Source: Platerodrilus igneus (taxonomy: Eukaryota > Arthropoda > Insecta > Coleoptera > Lycidae). Taken from it: 64,000 nucleotides of DNA. How positions within the stretch are numbered: the stretch's first letter is position 1; each line of letters starts with the position of its first letter. The notes under the pieces are model-generated. The model saw only the letters and a list, made by a program, of their open reading frames with translations. It ran no database searches and had not been told where the DNA came from. The translations under genes were made by a program, and so were the position numbers. Where the stretch lies: the NCBI GenBank assembly GCA_036346225.1, contig JARFIW010001104.1:12054001-12118000 (forward strand), read 5' to 3'. Positions 32,707-45,194 of the stretch are shown piece after piece.

Positions 32707-33620
32707 CTATTTAAATCTAACTCTCTTCTTGACCCTCCAAGTCTTCCTTCTTACCATCCTAATACTCTTCATCCCTATCTCTCCCCCTTCTATATCTATA
32801 CTTAACATCTCTATTATCTCACATACAATAAACTTATCATCCCTCTTATCCTGACTCTTAAATATTACTTTTTCTTCAGTCCCTACACTTGTCTGTTTCT
32901 CATTTATTCTTGTTTCCCTTTCTGCCGACAAACCAAACGATACTACTTTACAATTATCGATTTTTCCCTCTATGGAAAATCCTACGTACCTTCTAGAATT
33001 TTTGTGTAATGGAATCCGCCAGAATGAATCCCTTAAATCTACTTTATTAAAAATAAACTTGCCACTTAACCTCATCAAAAATAATTCTGCCTTCAACTGC
33101 TCCCGATATGCTGCTTCTACCCCCACTAATTCTGCATTTTCTTGTACTAAAGCTTGAACCTCTACTCTCCTATCCTCTGGACATCTTATTGTGTTGATCT
33201 GTTTAACCTCATCATCCTCTACCTCTACTACATTAATACTAAACCCCGTGTCATCCTCTGTGACTTCATAACTGCCTTTCCATGGCACTACCCTATCCTT
33301 AATTCTTATTACCTTCCTTTCCATATCTATCAAAACCCCTAACTTCATCATACAGTCAACACCTAAAATGCTCTGAAACTTCAGTCCAGGTACAATTACA
33401 AACTCCTGTTCACAGCTTAAACCTCCTATATCTATCCTAAGCACCACAACACTATTTACTACAGCAAACTTCTTTTATTTGGAGCTACTAAATGGCTACG
33501 TTTTATAGGCATAATTCTATTACAAACCTTATCCATAATTTTGCTGACGAATTCCTCCGATATTAAACTCGCCTCTGCCCCTGTATCAAGTAATACTTCT
33601 ACATTATTCTCAAAATTTCT
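32707..33620 (-). pseudogene. Protease and partial reverse transcriptase of the large-LTR element
   Basis: On the minus strand the protease begins near 33600 with VEVLLDTGAEASLISEEF (DTGA active site). A stop and shift near 33,450 lead into an open frame 33447-32707: CEQEFVIVPGLKFQSILGVDCMMKLGV (protease flap and C-terminal region), then RT pieces KFIFNKVDLRDSFWRIPLHK and YVGFSIEG, VVSFGLS. The RT lacks its fingers before KFIF and everything after FGLS including the YxDD box, replaced by charged low-complexity sequence. The reading therefore shows internal deletions within pol. Confidence 0.8.
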
Positions 33621-33741
33621 AAATTAATAATTGGCAAACATAATTTTTCCTCAGTTTCTGGCTCTACTTCCTCCTCAATTTTGAAAAATTCACGTGGATG
33701 TTCGTATACATTTACACAGAAATCTAGTGGTCTGTCACGTT

Positions 33742-35160
33742 CTAAAAATCCTGTCTCATCCTGTTTTCCGTGCTTGGTCCTGGTTGTCCTTCTACAACCT
33801 GTGCGTACGTCCTCCTCGTGTCAATATCCGTGTCCCTGTCTCTATTCGGCGTGCTGGTAACAGTCCTGTTTACCTCCGGTAAACTGTTCTGTCTCGTGTA
33901 ACTAGGTTCTTGGCGTCGGTCCCCTAGTCGCACTATTGCTCCTGTATTCCTGTCCTCGTCGTTCCCAATTCGGTCGAAAATTTCTGTTGTAGTCAGGCCG
34001 TCTCGGATAATTCGGTGTCCTGTTGTCAAACCTAACTGTGTTAACGTTTCGTTCTCGTATCTCTCTTGTCCGTCCAACACATACATCGTCATATCTCTGT
34101 AAATACTCTAAAAATGTCTCCCGTTCTGTGATGTTTTGTAAGGCCACGTGTTGTCTAATTTCCAGTTCAAAATGTCGTGATAGGTACTTGATTATCTGTC
34201 TGTCCGTCAATGGTGGATTCAGTTGTTTGGCCACACTGTATTTACGGATGGCATATTGCTCCCTAGAACCTGCAAACTCTCCCTTAAATTTTCCTGTAAT
34301 CAAGTCGTCCCTAATCTGATCCTGTCTCTGATCACTCCAGTAATGTTGTAAAAATTTGTTTTCAAAGTCCTGATACGTGTCTATGTCCTGTCCTACTAAA
34401 TTGTACCATGCCTCCGCATTGTCCTTTAATAAAGCCTTTATCGTATTTAGTTTAGTCTGTTCGTCAAATAAATTTCCTACTAGATTTCTTACACTATTAA
34501 TAAAAATTTGTGGATTTACCCTGTTATCGCCATAAAACTTCATGTGTTGGTCCAATGATACTCCACCTGTAGAAAATCTGGGACCATCCCCCGTTAAATT
34601 TGACATGTTGTATTTAATACTACTAACTTCACGTTCTACCCTGCCTAACTGATCCCTACATGAGTCCGTCACTTCAGTCATTTTCACATTAATCTCTTCT
34701 TCACAAAAAATGCGTACTTCGGACCTTAAATGTCCCATTTCCTGTCGAAGACCTGTAATATCACGCTCATTTTATCAACCCTATTTTCAACTTCTCCCAT
34801 TTTTACGGTAAGACTATTTTAAATTCTGAAACTTCTTTATTTGTCTTGTCTATTTTCTCACTTAGGGTTTCCCTAACTCCTGTTAATGTCTCATTCATTC
34901 GGTCAAATTTTCGATTTGAGTCCTCTCTGCTCTATTCGATTCATCGCTTAGCTGTTCTAATTTTCTATTGGATTCCTCCTAGCTAATCGCATTTCCTCTA
35001 ACATTCTCATCATTAACTCATTTCCTTGATCCCCTGATTCCGTCCTCGACTGATCTCTACTGCCTCCAGCTTCTTCCATTTTCGAATTTTTTTCACACAA
35101 TGCACTATCGTTACTTCCAATTTCCACTCCTTGACTCCTTAACCACTCCTTTCTCTGCAT
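33742..35160 (-). pseudogene. Gag of the large-LTR element
   Basis: On the minus strand: N-terminus 35160-34957 (MQRKEWLRSQGVEIGSND, with GNELMMRMLEEMRLARR), a disrupted coiled stretch, then an open capsid-like frame 34738-33902 (HMKFYGDNRVNPQIFINSV, TLKALLKDNAEAWYNLV-type motif, FENKFLQHYWSDQRQDQI, LPLTDRQIIKYLSRHFE-type), typical of Ty3/gypsy Gag. It ends in a basic Arg/Asn-rich tail without a CCHC knuckle; the neighbouring frame to 33742 (QEPSYTRQNSLPEVNRT...) probably continues it after a shift. The N-terminus is homologous to those at 42949 and 50358. Confidence 0.82.
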
Positions 35161-35275
35161 ACGTTCAAATCACTCACACACTCTAAAATACTCTTAAATT
35201 TATACACAAACAGAAACTCTCTTTCTCAGATCGCCAGTTTCCTGGAATAAAATTACAAAAAATTTTATTTGGAGC

Positions 35276-35299
35276 TCGAGCCTCACTTTTGGGTCACCA
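35276..35299 (-). promoter_or_regulatory. Primer-binding site of the large-LTR element
   Basis: On the minus strand TGGTGACCCAAAAGTGAGGC, then TCGAG, begins 4 bases after the LTR end CACAGCA. It aligns with the tRNA-Lys(CTT) complement over more than 20 bases including the GCTCGA of the T loop. The inner cassette at about 35,355-35,380 reads TTGACGCCCAAACTGTGGGG, closer to the tRNA. Confidence 0.7.
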
Positions 35300-35303
35300 A
35301 GAA

Positions 35304-37555
35304 TGCTGTGAATCTTCTCATATCTCTAGGTACTGGCCCTTTAAAAAAACATTCGAGCCCCACAGTTTGGGCGTCAAGAATGCTGTGAAACCTTATAAAT
35401 CACCTGGTCCGTTGATTCCTTCTGTTAATCGCCTCGGCTGCTCTTCTAGATAACTTCCATTCTCAATCATAAAATTAAACAACACATTCCTACCACAAAC
35501 ATCAACGTTAACTCTATTTACATCAATATTCAGAATACATTAAATTTTCAAATTAAATTTGAACATAAAATTCAGTTTTAAAAGAATTTCCGGATTAATT
35601 TTATTATCATTTTACTGTGCATCCAAAAATAAAGTCCTTGTTGGATGCCTACTAATTAATATAACAATATAAGCAGACCGGAGTCTGAGTATAAAGGAGC
35701 ATCTACCACCCCTTTACGTTAATTAACCAGGTTTGTCTAATTGAGCTCAAAGACCTACCCAAAGTTTCATCCTATTCCCGAACATCAAAACAAAATACCC
35801 TTTTACTTAAACAAGCAAATTTCATCTTAAAATTAAATTTTATGGTTAGAAAAATTCCACTAATGTCCATTTAAAGTAAATCAATTATAAAGTCATTCAA
35901 TACACACAAAAATGTCAAACAAAATAGTACAATTTACCTGAAGGTTATTGTCCTCGTAGCTTCAGTGTAATCGTCCCTTTTGTAAATCACACCATTCCAA
36001 CCGGATTCTATTTACAGCTTCAAGTTGTCAACGCTTTAAAAATGTTCTTCATCACCATTAATTTAAAGTTGTTTCTAGGCTTTTCCGGAACTCATCTGTG
36101 TATATCTGCCTCTGGTTCAGTGGATGCAGACACATTTACGAACCATTTAGTCATTAACACCCCGAAAAATAGCAAAGAAATTCATACTTCCTTTTACCAA
36201 TATTACCAATATACGCCAAAACTGCCTACTTTTGGGTATACATTTGTCGTTGTAAATTTTACTAATTGGTACCGTGATAATAAACTTTTATTACCTTGTA
36301 TCTAAGTGCACTGAAGTACATTCATGTTAGCACGTAAAATAACCAACTATTTTGAGTCACTAAAATATACTAGCACACTTTAAATTATTTAATCAAACTA
36401 AAATGCACTGTTTAATATGAAGTCGCGGATGCACGAGCTTTTAACGCATCGAATCGTCGAAAGTCTAAGAGTCTAAGAGAGAAACACATATTCCCGCCTG
36501 TATATATAGCGAATAGCCGACACGTCGCTTTGTTCCCTAAAACGGGTAATTCCAACGAATTCCTCATTCTACGTTCCCAGTCTGTAGCCTGCACGTCGAT
36601 TTTATGAATTTAGTCCTCACCCCATTGAGATCTCAGAAAATTTCAACACGGCCCGCAAAGTTGTCCGAGAAAACTAATTACTTTTATACAGAAATTGTTG
36701 TTCTACCTCTGATATATGCATCCTATTTTTAACCAATCGCAACCCCTTGACGTTGCTTAAATCCCGCCCTTTTACAATATGTGTCTTTGCTTGACGCATT
36801 TCTCTTTCCTTCTCTAACCTGTTCGTATTGGTGCTACTTGACACTCTTCATTATCGATTATATTTTAGTCCACGCGGACTGTTATCTTGGTTTAATAACC
36901 CCGTATCGCACATTCTCGTGAATATTAAGCCCCGGTTTCTCCAAGATTCTTTGAAACATTAATTATTTGCCAAATTTACGCAGAATGAGCTTTTTAAAAA
37001 TACGCAGGTGTTCTGTATTTCCTGCTAAAGCATCTGATCGTTTCCAATATCCTTAGAATCAACATGTTTATCCAAACAAATTAACTTGAAATTGCCTTTT
37101 AAAAACACGCAGGGTGTTCAAACGTAACATTTTAAATAACCTTCCTACGATTTGACTATTATTGGGTTTTACAAGTTTTATGCTTATTATTAATAATGGT
37201 TCAATTAACTCCAATTAAAATTGATTTCCATCCTTTCATTTTAGCGAATACAAATTATTATCCGTACGTTTTGTTTAATACCAGTTATTTAAAATAGAGT
37301 TCATTAATATAAATTTTGCACGTAATTTCCATTTGTTTAGGAATAATTAAATTATCCACTGCGCTTTTCAATACTGCTTCTTTTGATGTAAAGCGTCTTA
37401 TAGATAATTTAAATTTCTTATTTTTACTGAAACGACCGAGTTTATTTATGCTTCAAGGTTTTAATAAAGCGTATTATTTAATGAAATTCCTTATACACGG
37501 TAATTAAAATTATTTGATTTGATTATTTAATTTTCTACCCTGGTCTAAATATGAG

Positions 37556-37557
<2 letters not shown>
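35304..37557 (-). repeat. 5' LTR of the large-LTR element
   Basis: Almost identical to 29916-32172, and to the solo LTR at 56028-58221 except that the latter starts at the inner LTR end. Confidence 0.88.

Positions 37558-37597
<40 letters not shown>
37558..37597. repeat. (TA)n tract
   Basis: 40 bp TA repeat between the 5' end of the large-LTR element and a minus-strand solo LTR. Confidence 0.9.
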
Positions 37598-37599
<2 letters not shown>

Positions 37600-39324
37600 A
37601 TTTGATAACGCCGCACGCCGATGTAATAAACGTCCAGCTTCCTGCTGAACGCCACCGCTTTGTTTTTCTCTAATCTTCTAATTTAATTTTGCTACGGCTA
37701 GCCCAGTTTAATTTACACAGATTGCACAACGTTACGATGATCAATTTAATTTACCCCTTTAACTCTTACCTGTTTGAATTGATAAAACGAAGCCAATCAA
37801 TATTCGTGTAATGAAAGGAAATAATATCTACGCTTCACAATTTTTGTAATCCTTTAAATACAGCCTTCAATCAATTAATATTGTATGGATCATCTATCCC
37901 AAAAATTATATCTTTTTAATTTACTTTTAAAGTCACCAAAAACGACACCTTTTACAAAAAAAATCTAGAACGTTCAAGACCCTTTATGCTTATCACGTAA
38001 ATTTCAACGTATTCAATATTTTTGTTGACTCCTTACAAACTTGAGAGAAAATTAATATATTCAGTGTTTAAATTTGAAAAGATTCCTTATACTAGTTAGT
38101 CCTGACCTGTGATATTCTGATGAGTTGTTGCGTGTTGTGGCTCAACACCTCCTTATTATCTTCAATCAAAAACCAATGCTCTGCTTTGTACTCCTTCACG
38201 TGCTTTGAACCAATAGTTTTGTTACTCCTTATTTCCAAAATTCACCTCGTGCTTTACTTCATACACCTTGGACCTCTTCAAATAATTAAAACTTAGATTT
38301 CTTATAGTCGTGAATTAGAATTGGATTTCTTATGGTCGTGAATTCGAATTGTTTTTTTTCGAATCGTAAATTAGAATAGCTTTTCTTCGAATCGTGAATT
38401 AGAATTGGATTTCTTCGAATCGTGAATTAAAAGCCGTTTTTTGTAAAACGGCAAAAGCTTTTTCATATATTTTTAACGTAATTCCTCATTAATTGTTATT
38501 ACACAACACTACTTTTCATAATAATGTAATTTAAAACTTATTTATTTGACGCGTAAATATTTGATTCAGAGTGTTGCAAGTTCGACGTGCTTCAAATTGA
38601 AACTGCCCTTTCTTATCAACTCTGGGCGTTATATAGGTTTTGCTATCTACATTTGGATTGGTTTTCTAAACAGCCGTACAAAGTGTTGCAACCAACCATG
38701 TTTGTTTTGGACATTCCTAGGCTTTTCAAGCTGATTTCTGACGAAATTATTCCTAAGTTACATATCATACTGGTCTTTGCTATTGTTTTACGATCTTTGA
38801 CCGTTTGTTTTGTTATTGTTGTTGGACTTTACTTTAGCTTATGTCTGTTGTTTTGTGTAGATAAAGCTTTTTGGAGAATTGAACCAGATAACTGATGTAA
38901 TATGAGTGATGTTTTTGTTTACGTCTCGTATTTATAACTTATCTTTGAAAGTGCGTTTCTTATCAAAGCGCTTTATTATTCCTTCTCTATTACAAGCGTA
39001 ATTGCATGAAGATTTACTAAGTTTTATATTATCTTATGCGTATCTATTTTATAAACTTGTTGAACGCTTCTCGACGTATTTTAATTACATGTATAATTTT
39101 TTATCTGCTGAATACGCGTTCTATTATTGGAGGATACGCTTACTGGCATTGATGACAGCTAGTTGCGGTCCATATACAGGGTGTTAAATGTTTACTGTTT
39201 ACATAATGTGCGAATTATTTATTTTTCTGCTAAATAAATACAGTTTTCTGATTCCTATTGCTATTTACAGTTACTCGCGACTTTTACGACTCAATACACC
39301 TCTAAACAACCCCCTATCACAGCA
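37598..39324 (-). repeat. Solo LTR, minus orientation
   Basis: Read on the minus strand it starts TGCTGTGATAGGGGGTTGTTT and ends GTTATCAAATCA, flanked by TA tracts. It is related to the LTRs at 47651 and 54292: the AACTGGGCTAGCCG motif (37695-37709) and the GGCGTTCAGCAGGAAGCTGG block near its end are shared. It contains a 28-bp tandem repeat (38,293-38,430, about five units of TTAGAATTGGATTTCTTCGAATCGTGAA type, each copy diverged). Confidence 0.75.
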
Positions 39325-39336
39325 TTATATATATAT
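39325..39336. repeat. (TA)n tract
   Basis: Short TATATATATATT spacer between two solo LTRs in opposite orientation. Confidence 0.75.
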
Positions 39337-41060
39337 TGATGGTATACGAGGTCATATAAAGCTCATTAAGCATTATATTCAATACATATAACACTCCATA
39401 ACCCGGAAACATCAAGAAACTATTTAATACTCTAAATAGCTATTTTCGTGTAGAAACACTGTATATTGTACTTTAAAAAACGCTGTATTTATATTGCATT
39501 ATAGTATCTTTAAATAGTACGTAAATAATACCCGTGAAAGTACTTTTAATTAAAAATACACTTCCTTAGTGCATTATTAAAAAACCCCGTTCTAATTCAT
39601 TTTATAACAATATCCCCTTCATTTTCTGACGAAATTAGAAGCATTTAACGCAAAGCGTGTATTTTAGATTAAAAGCGCAATTTATTTTTTTAGATTTTTC
39701 CAAATCTAGATTCATTCGCAAGTAGTCCATAAGTCCAGTTAAACCACGATCGTGACAAAGAATTAGAACTAATAACATAAATGTGCATACCAATTAAGAC
39801 GAATATAATGGCGATAAAGGCGTTTAATAGCCCATAAATCAGATAAAATAACGAGCAATGACAGCTATTATAAATAAGCTTTTTAACATTCATTCTTTGA
39901 AATATACCAATTAGAAACGAGTAGTAAGGTATTTTACGTTGTAATAAATTAGGCATTACAGCAATTTAGCTAACATTATGTATCAATTAGCACTATCTCT
40001 GAGGGAATTGCGTCAGACTTATGTATCAAATCAACCAGAAAATATCGGTTTTTCCAGATTTCAAGACTTTGGAACATAGATACTATATAAACCGGTAAAT
40101 AATCAGAACGGGGTCAATTATGAGTTGTTTTATTTTCAGTAAATGATAATTAAATTAAATTGTGTTTGAATTCACGTTAGTGTTGTACTAAACTTTAAAA
40201 TAGTTGTCAATAACAATGTATTTCAAAGTATGAAGAATAAGGATCGACATTCCAAGTGATTTTACTTAGATATAAAGATTTGAAAGTTAGATTTCTGTAC
40301 GATAAATTTGAATATAAATAGAAGAATACGGCATGGATTTTCAGATGCATTTATTGGTAAATTACTTTTAAAAGCATGGAACATGTATAAGGAGGTGAAA
40401 ATTTAATTTATGATTTGACCTTGGGGAATTTATGAATCCCAATATAATTTAATGGCGAACGCAAGTATATCATTGTTTTAAAATCTTTTAAAGGACAATT
40501 TGTTTGCTCTATTTATTTTAAATAGGTTAAATTACGTAAGAGTTCGGCATGTAGACTCTTTTTTTGTAAATAAATAATTTGAGACCTTTATGCGGTCGAA
40601 TTCGGATTTAATTTGACCATAAAATTTTTTTATTAAATGTATCTGATCGGTTACGTTTAACTACGAAGATAAGAAAGATTATTCAAATTATCCATGCAAA
40701 TTTCTATAAAAATTTGTTCATAGCGTTATTTACATAAGGAAAGGTTTGTGAAATGTTAAACAGAAAATAGATTTTCTGAACTCTATATTAGTATCTAGTA
40801 ACTATGAATCGCCTTTAGTTTTAAAATGCATTGACGATATTAGGTTTCATTTGTAGATTTCAATGCGTGTATGTAAGTAATCTTTCTGGATAACGTGTGC
40901 TGCAGAAAGATGCTTGTAGATGTATCAATTATTACTATTTGAAGGATTGTTTGTTAATGAATATTTGATGGTATTATAAGTTTGATGTTGGATTTCCGTT
41001 GTTTCATTTAATTTGAGCTAGCAAGAAAATACGGAAATTTTCAGGCTATAATCTACAGCA
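39337..41060 (+). repeat. Solo LTR, plus orientation
   Basis: Starts TGATGGTATACGAGG, ends AATCTACAGCA, between TA tracts. TATATAAACCGG at about 40,084 is a plausible TATA box. TTGAGCTAGC at 41023-41032 is a degenerate copy of the family motif. No coding sequence. Confidence 0.68.

Positions 41061-41112
<52 letters not shown>
41061..41112. repeat. (TA)n tract
   Basis: About 52 bp of mostly TA repeat between two LTRs. Confidence 0.9.
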
Positions 41113-41114
<2 letters not shown>

Positions 41115-42759
41115 CTATGATAATAGGGTAGTTTAAGGGTAGATTAAGTCATTGGGGTCGTAGGATAGATATAAATAACTTTAACTTTAAGTTAATCAAA
41201 TAATTCCAGCAATTATAAAAGTAAATCGACTATTCTACAAAAAGTCAATTGCGAGGACACTGTATATAAAAGATATGTAATTAAATGCATGAGAAAGAAG
41301 CTCGTTTAGTACTAATCCGATATCATTAGATTAGAATAGTAATGTGTGCGTCGTGTAAATATGTTTAAGTATAATTTACAAGTAAAGATAAAATTTAAAA
41401 AGCAACTAATTGCATCAAATTAAATTACCGGAAAACATACATAAATTGGCACTCCAAATATTTAAAAATTGCGTCGAAAATATCAACGTAATTGTTATGC
41501 AAACGCATCTTAATAATTAATTATTAAAAAATTGTTACGTGACTAGAAAGAACACATCTGTTCAGGAAACCAACATTCTGTAACAAACGAATAAACAAAG
41601 CGGTTTAATTATATGATAAATCGTGGACTTTCAATTGACAAACATTGAATACGTGACTTGATAACAGCCAAAAATTGGAAAACCTATTATAATACTCTAA
41701 TATACTGAACGCTTACGCATTTGGTCGAAGAATTAAACTAGGAATTTGTAAAAATTTGCAAGTTCTGCCAGATAAAGTAAAGTACAGGCCTTGATTATAA
41801 ACACGCCAATGAAAACGATTAGGGGGAAGGGCTTATATATACAATAGAAAATGAATAACATTTAGTCCATATTCAACTGAGCACCAACTATGCTCGAATG
41901 CTGTAAAATCTTACGTAATTAGTGAAATAAAAATTCAATAAATGAAATTTGAAAGTGAAGAACTTTTGTTCGACGAAAAATAAGCCGATCTACAAATAGA
42001 CATAAGTTAAACAATTAATTTCTAATATTTAACAAAACAGGGCTTTCATTGGAAGCGATTTTTATTGGGGATTTCTTTTATTGGGACTTTTTATTAGAGG
42101 CAATTCTTATATTGGGCCAGCGTATTGTTGACGCCATTTTGTGGAGACAATTTTGTTGATACGACTCAATGCCTTGACGCAAATCTAAAATACCAGAAAT
42201 CAAAAGTGGATAATTTTGGCGAATAAGTAAAGCGGACACAACTAGGGATGCAGATCACAGACTATGATCGAACTCCAGAAACCATTCCAGGTTAGCGATT
42301 TTTAAACATTTTATTATTGAAAGACTGTTTCAAATTTAATATTTGCTATACATTATGTATTTGTAAGAGTCATTCAAAAGGTCATTTGAAAAATATGAAA
42401 ACAGAGAAAAGCATCTTAGAACGTTCGAAGAGACTTGGGAGTAATTAAAAGATATTTCTGCTGGCTTTCAGAAAAGCATAAATTTGGTAAATGTAAATAT
42501 TTTATATAAAAGGGAAAATTTTGAGTATTGTACATATTATCAATTATTATATTGTGTGTTTTAGAACTGCTTTATTTGAATTCATTTAAAGGTTAAAATA
42601 AGATTTATTCAGTGAGCTAGTCGGGGTAAAGATAAAGTAATTCATATCAATATCATAGTAGTTTTATAATGCCCATCGTAGGGGCTTAAAAATTTTTATA
42701 TATCAAAATTTATGATTCCCATCGTAGGGGCATAAACTCCCAAAGGCAAGTGTATAGCA
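41113..42759 (+). repeat. 5' LTR of the internally deleted element
   Basis: 1.65 kb with TG...CA ends. The motif CAGTGAGCTAGTCGGGG lies at 42610-42626, 133 bp before the end. Its last about 100 bp hold two primer-site-like cassettes (42,662-42,704 and 42,705-42,759). Confidence 0.75.
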
Positions 42760-42764
42760 AATTT

Positions 42765-42790
42765 ATGGCGACCCAGAACGTGAGGCGAGG
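42765..42790 (+). promoter_or_regulatory. tRNA-Lys-type primer-binding site
   Basis: TGGCGACCCAGAACGTGAGG, five bases after the LTR end AGCA. It matches the tRNA-Lys(CTT) complement with small indels. Confidence 0.68.
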
Positions 42791-42948
42791 ACATCACAAA
42801 AGAAATTTAAAAATCGTCGGAGCGAGAAATTTAAAAATTGTAGAGGTACGAATAAAATTTAATTTAAAGCATAATGGTTAGGAAATTTTTAATCTGCAAG
42901 GAATTTATGAAACATTAAAAATTTTTAAAATTTTGAAATCAAATAAAA

Positions 42949-43359
42949 ATGGATAAACGAATAAAAGAAACTAGAGAAGCATTAAGGAACCAAGGGGTGG
43001 AAATAAGGTCTCGAGAAAGCGTAATTTTACAGGATGTATCAACGGAAATGCAAGGGCAACAATTGACACGAAGTCAAAGTGAAGAACAGCAGATATCACA
43101 ACAATCTGAAATGATGTCTATTTTATTAGCGTTAAATAGAAAAATGGACAAAAGCGAAGAGATCATAAAAAATATAACGATGCAGATTAATGAAAATGGA
43201 GAAAAGTTAGGGGCCGAAATAAAACTTTTGAGTGACGGATTAAAAGCATCGAATCAAACGATCGCGGAAATGCAGGTACAATTTGAGAATAAATTTACTA
43301 GAATTATGGACGATGTAGATAAAGTTATTGACGAAGTTTGGAAAGTTAAACTAGAATAG
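42949..43359 (+). pseudogene. Gag N-terminal coiled coil of the internally deleted element
   Basis: MDKRIKETREALRNQGVEI opens a 136-residue frame that is mostly charged helix (SEMMSILLALNRKMDKSEE, IAEMQVQFENKFTRIMDDV), probably a coiled coil. The start and the NQGVEI...S motif match the gag at 35160 (minus) and 50358. A stop at 43357 and shifts follow. The sequence then runs into the LTR remnant. Confidence 0.75.
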
Positions 43360-43580
43360 GAAACGTGTGAAAGGGAAACTAATGCTAGGATTACAGATTT
43401 GGGTAAAAAGATGCAGCAAAATTTAAGGAAATTGTGAGATAGGACTGAATGAAGTAAATAGAGAATAAGGTAGTTTAAAATCAGAATTAGGAAAGTTTGG
43501 TAGGAATCAGGGGCAATACACAAGCATAAATAGACCGGAAATATCAGTAGGGGCATAAACTCCCAAAGGCAATTTAATAG

Positions 43581-43582
<2 letters not shown>

Positions 43583-43618
<36 letters not shown>
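43583..43618. repeat. (TA)n tract
   Basis: 36 bp TA repeat following the LTR remnant AATAGCA, next to the MITE. Confidence 0.88.
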
Positions 43619-43622
<4 letters not shown>

Positions 43623-43924
43623 GCGTGGTGAATAGTGTAATTTCTACAAACGCATCCGGTTTCTCGATTAGCAAATGTACGTTCTATGGCTTATTCAACA
43701 TACAACTCAGTGTAAATCCTTGAATACTGTGCTTTATCACGTCATCAAGTCATTGTTTTTTCGTCTTGGCACTTATCCTTTGACTAATATTTCAAATACT
43801 TTAACATTTGTAAAGTACGGCAAACATAAATTTCTCAGTTACGGGATCTGATATTTGGCTTTCTTTATTTGGCATACACTACCTTCAATGCGTTTGTAGA
43901 AATTATACTATTCACCACGCAGAT
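43619..43924. mobile_element. MITE with 35-bp terminal inverted repeats
   Basis: CTGCGTGGTGAATAGTGTAA...CGCAT at 43621-43655 is the inverted copy of 43888-43922 with one mismatch in 35. The unit is about 300 bp and has no ORF. AT flanks each end but a clean duplication cannot be separated from the TA tract. Confidence 0.82.
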
Positions 43925-45194
43925 CCAGGTTTATATGTGTAACATTTCGGCATTTATTTTAATAGAATCAACCTTTGGACAAACATGTAATACCAAAATT
44001 ATAAGTAAAAGTATTGTCAAATATGATTGAAGGGTTGTGCGATATTAAGGACCAATGATTGAACATTTATATATGAAAACGGAAAGCGTAAAAGACAGAT
44101 TATAAGGTATGAGTGACACGAACTTGTTGGGACGATATTATTTGATGGAATTTGTATAAAATGTATTAAAGAGTAGGCATATTTGAATTGTAATAATCAC
44201 CAAGGAAAAGATAAACAAGAAGTCGATTTATAATAAATTTGGTAGCAAGACGTATTTTTGTAAACTGCGCTATATTTTGAACATTTTAAGAATTAATAAA
44301 TGAATTTGAAAGTTTAAGAGTTTAATTAATATATAAAGAAGAGTACGGATAAGCAAGAGTAAGAATAATTTATAGCAACGACGAAGTGAAACGAGTACGA
44401 GTGGATTAAAGTAACAGTGGAAAAGGCGTAGTAAATAGTGGGATATTGGAACAAGATTGAGAAAGGCAGAAAGGCATTGAATGGTATTTATGTAACTGAA
44501 GGCGATATTAATGGAATAGATTTGGATATGGTATTAGGAGGATTAAGGGTATTGAATGGTAATTAGAGGATAGCAGTGAATTGGAAAGAGTGGACTTAGG
44601 AGGAAAGCATTGAATTTGGAACGAGCGGAATTTGGAACAGGAAAGCAGTGGAGTAGCAGGAGGATTAATACGAGCAAAGAAGAATAAACATCAGGAAAAT
44701 TAGCGCAGGGGAAGTTATAGAAAAAGGTAGTCAAAATTCTAAATTTGGGTATATTTATTTTAGATTTGGGGACATCAAAATTCATTAAAAGAAACCTGGA
44801 AGCTGGACAGCAGATCTTTCATAGTGATAGTGCCAACATTGTAAAGACGCATACGGCGAGTGAGATTGTTGAGCCAGTTTTTCAAAAAGGACGACGACGA
44901 GGTGTAAAATAGGTGAGTATTGGGTGTTTTAACGTCAAAGTCATAAATTTTGTAATATTAATTAATTTGGCACAAGGCTACGTGGATCTTATATAAAAAT
45001 TTGGCATATACAAGTGTAAAATATCAAAGGTACAAGAACAGAAGGTAGTGCTGTTTGGTTGGTGCATTGCACATCTACTTACCACTGAACCCACGGTAAG
45101 TACGTGGATACCCTGGGAAGAACGAGTTTTCAAATAGTCGAGGCATAGTGACACAGTTTTGTTTTATAAACCAACCAAACGTAGCTAAAGCACG

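Larger units (their letters stand above)
29916..37557 (-). mobile_element. Large-LTR gypsy element with truncated pol
   Basis: A 7.64-kb minus-strand element with 2.26-kb LTRs (29916-32172 and 35304-37557) that are almost identical, and an internal part of only 3.1 kb. It carries a primer-binding site, gag, protease and part of RT, then purine-rich DNA and a polypurine tract. RNase H and integrase are absent. Both flanks are (TA)n. Near-identity of the LTRs means a recent insertion; most differences I see are one-base changes in homopolymer length. Confidence 0.88.
41113..43582 (+). mobile_element. Internally deleted large-LTR element
   Basis: A 5' LTR (41113-42759, TGCTATGATAATAGGG...GTGTATAGCA), primer-binding site, start of gag, then an abrupt jump at 43547 into the last 36 bp of the LTR (GTAGGGGCATAAACTCCC...AATAGCA). 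All pol and most of gag and the 3' LTR are missing. (TA)n tracts flank it. Confidence 0.78.

Noticed and set aside
42949..43359. Host coiled-coil gene
   Set aside because: The same N-terminus occurs behind LTRs at 35160(-) and 50358, so it is retrotransposon gag.
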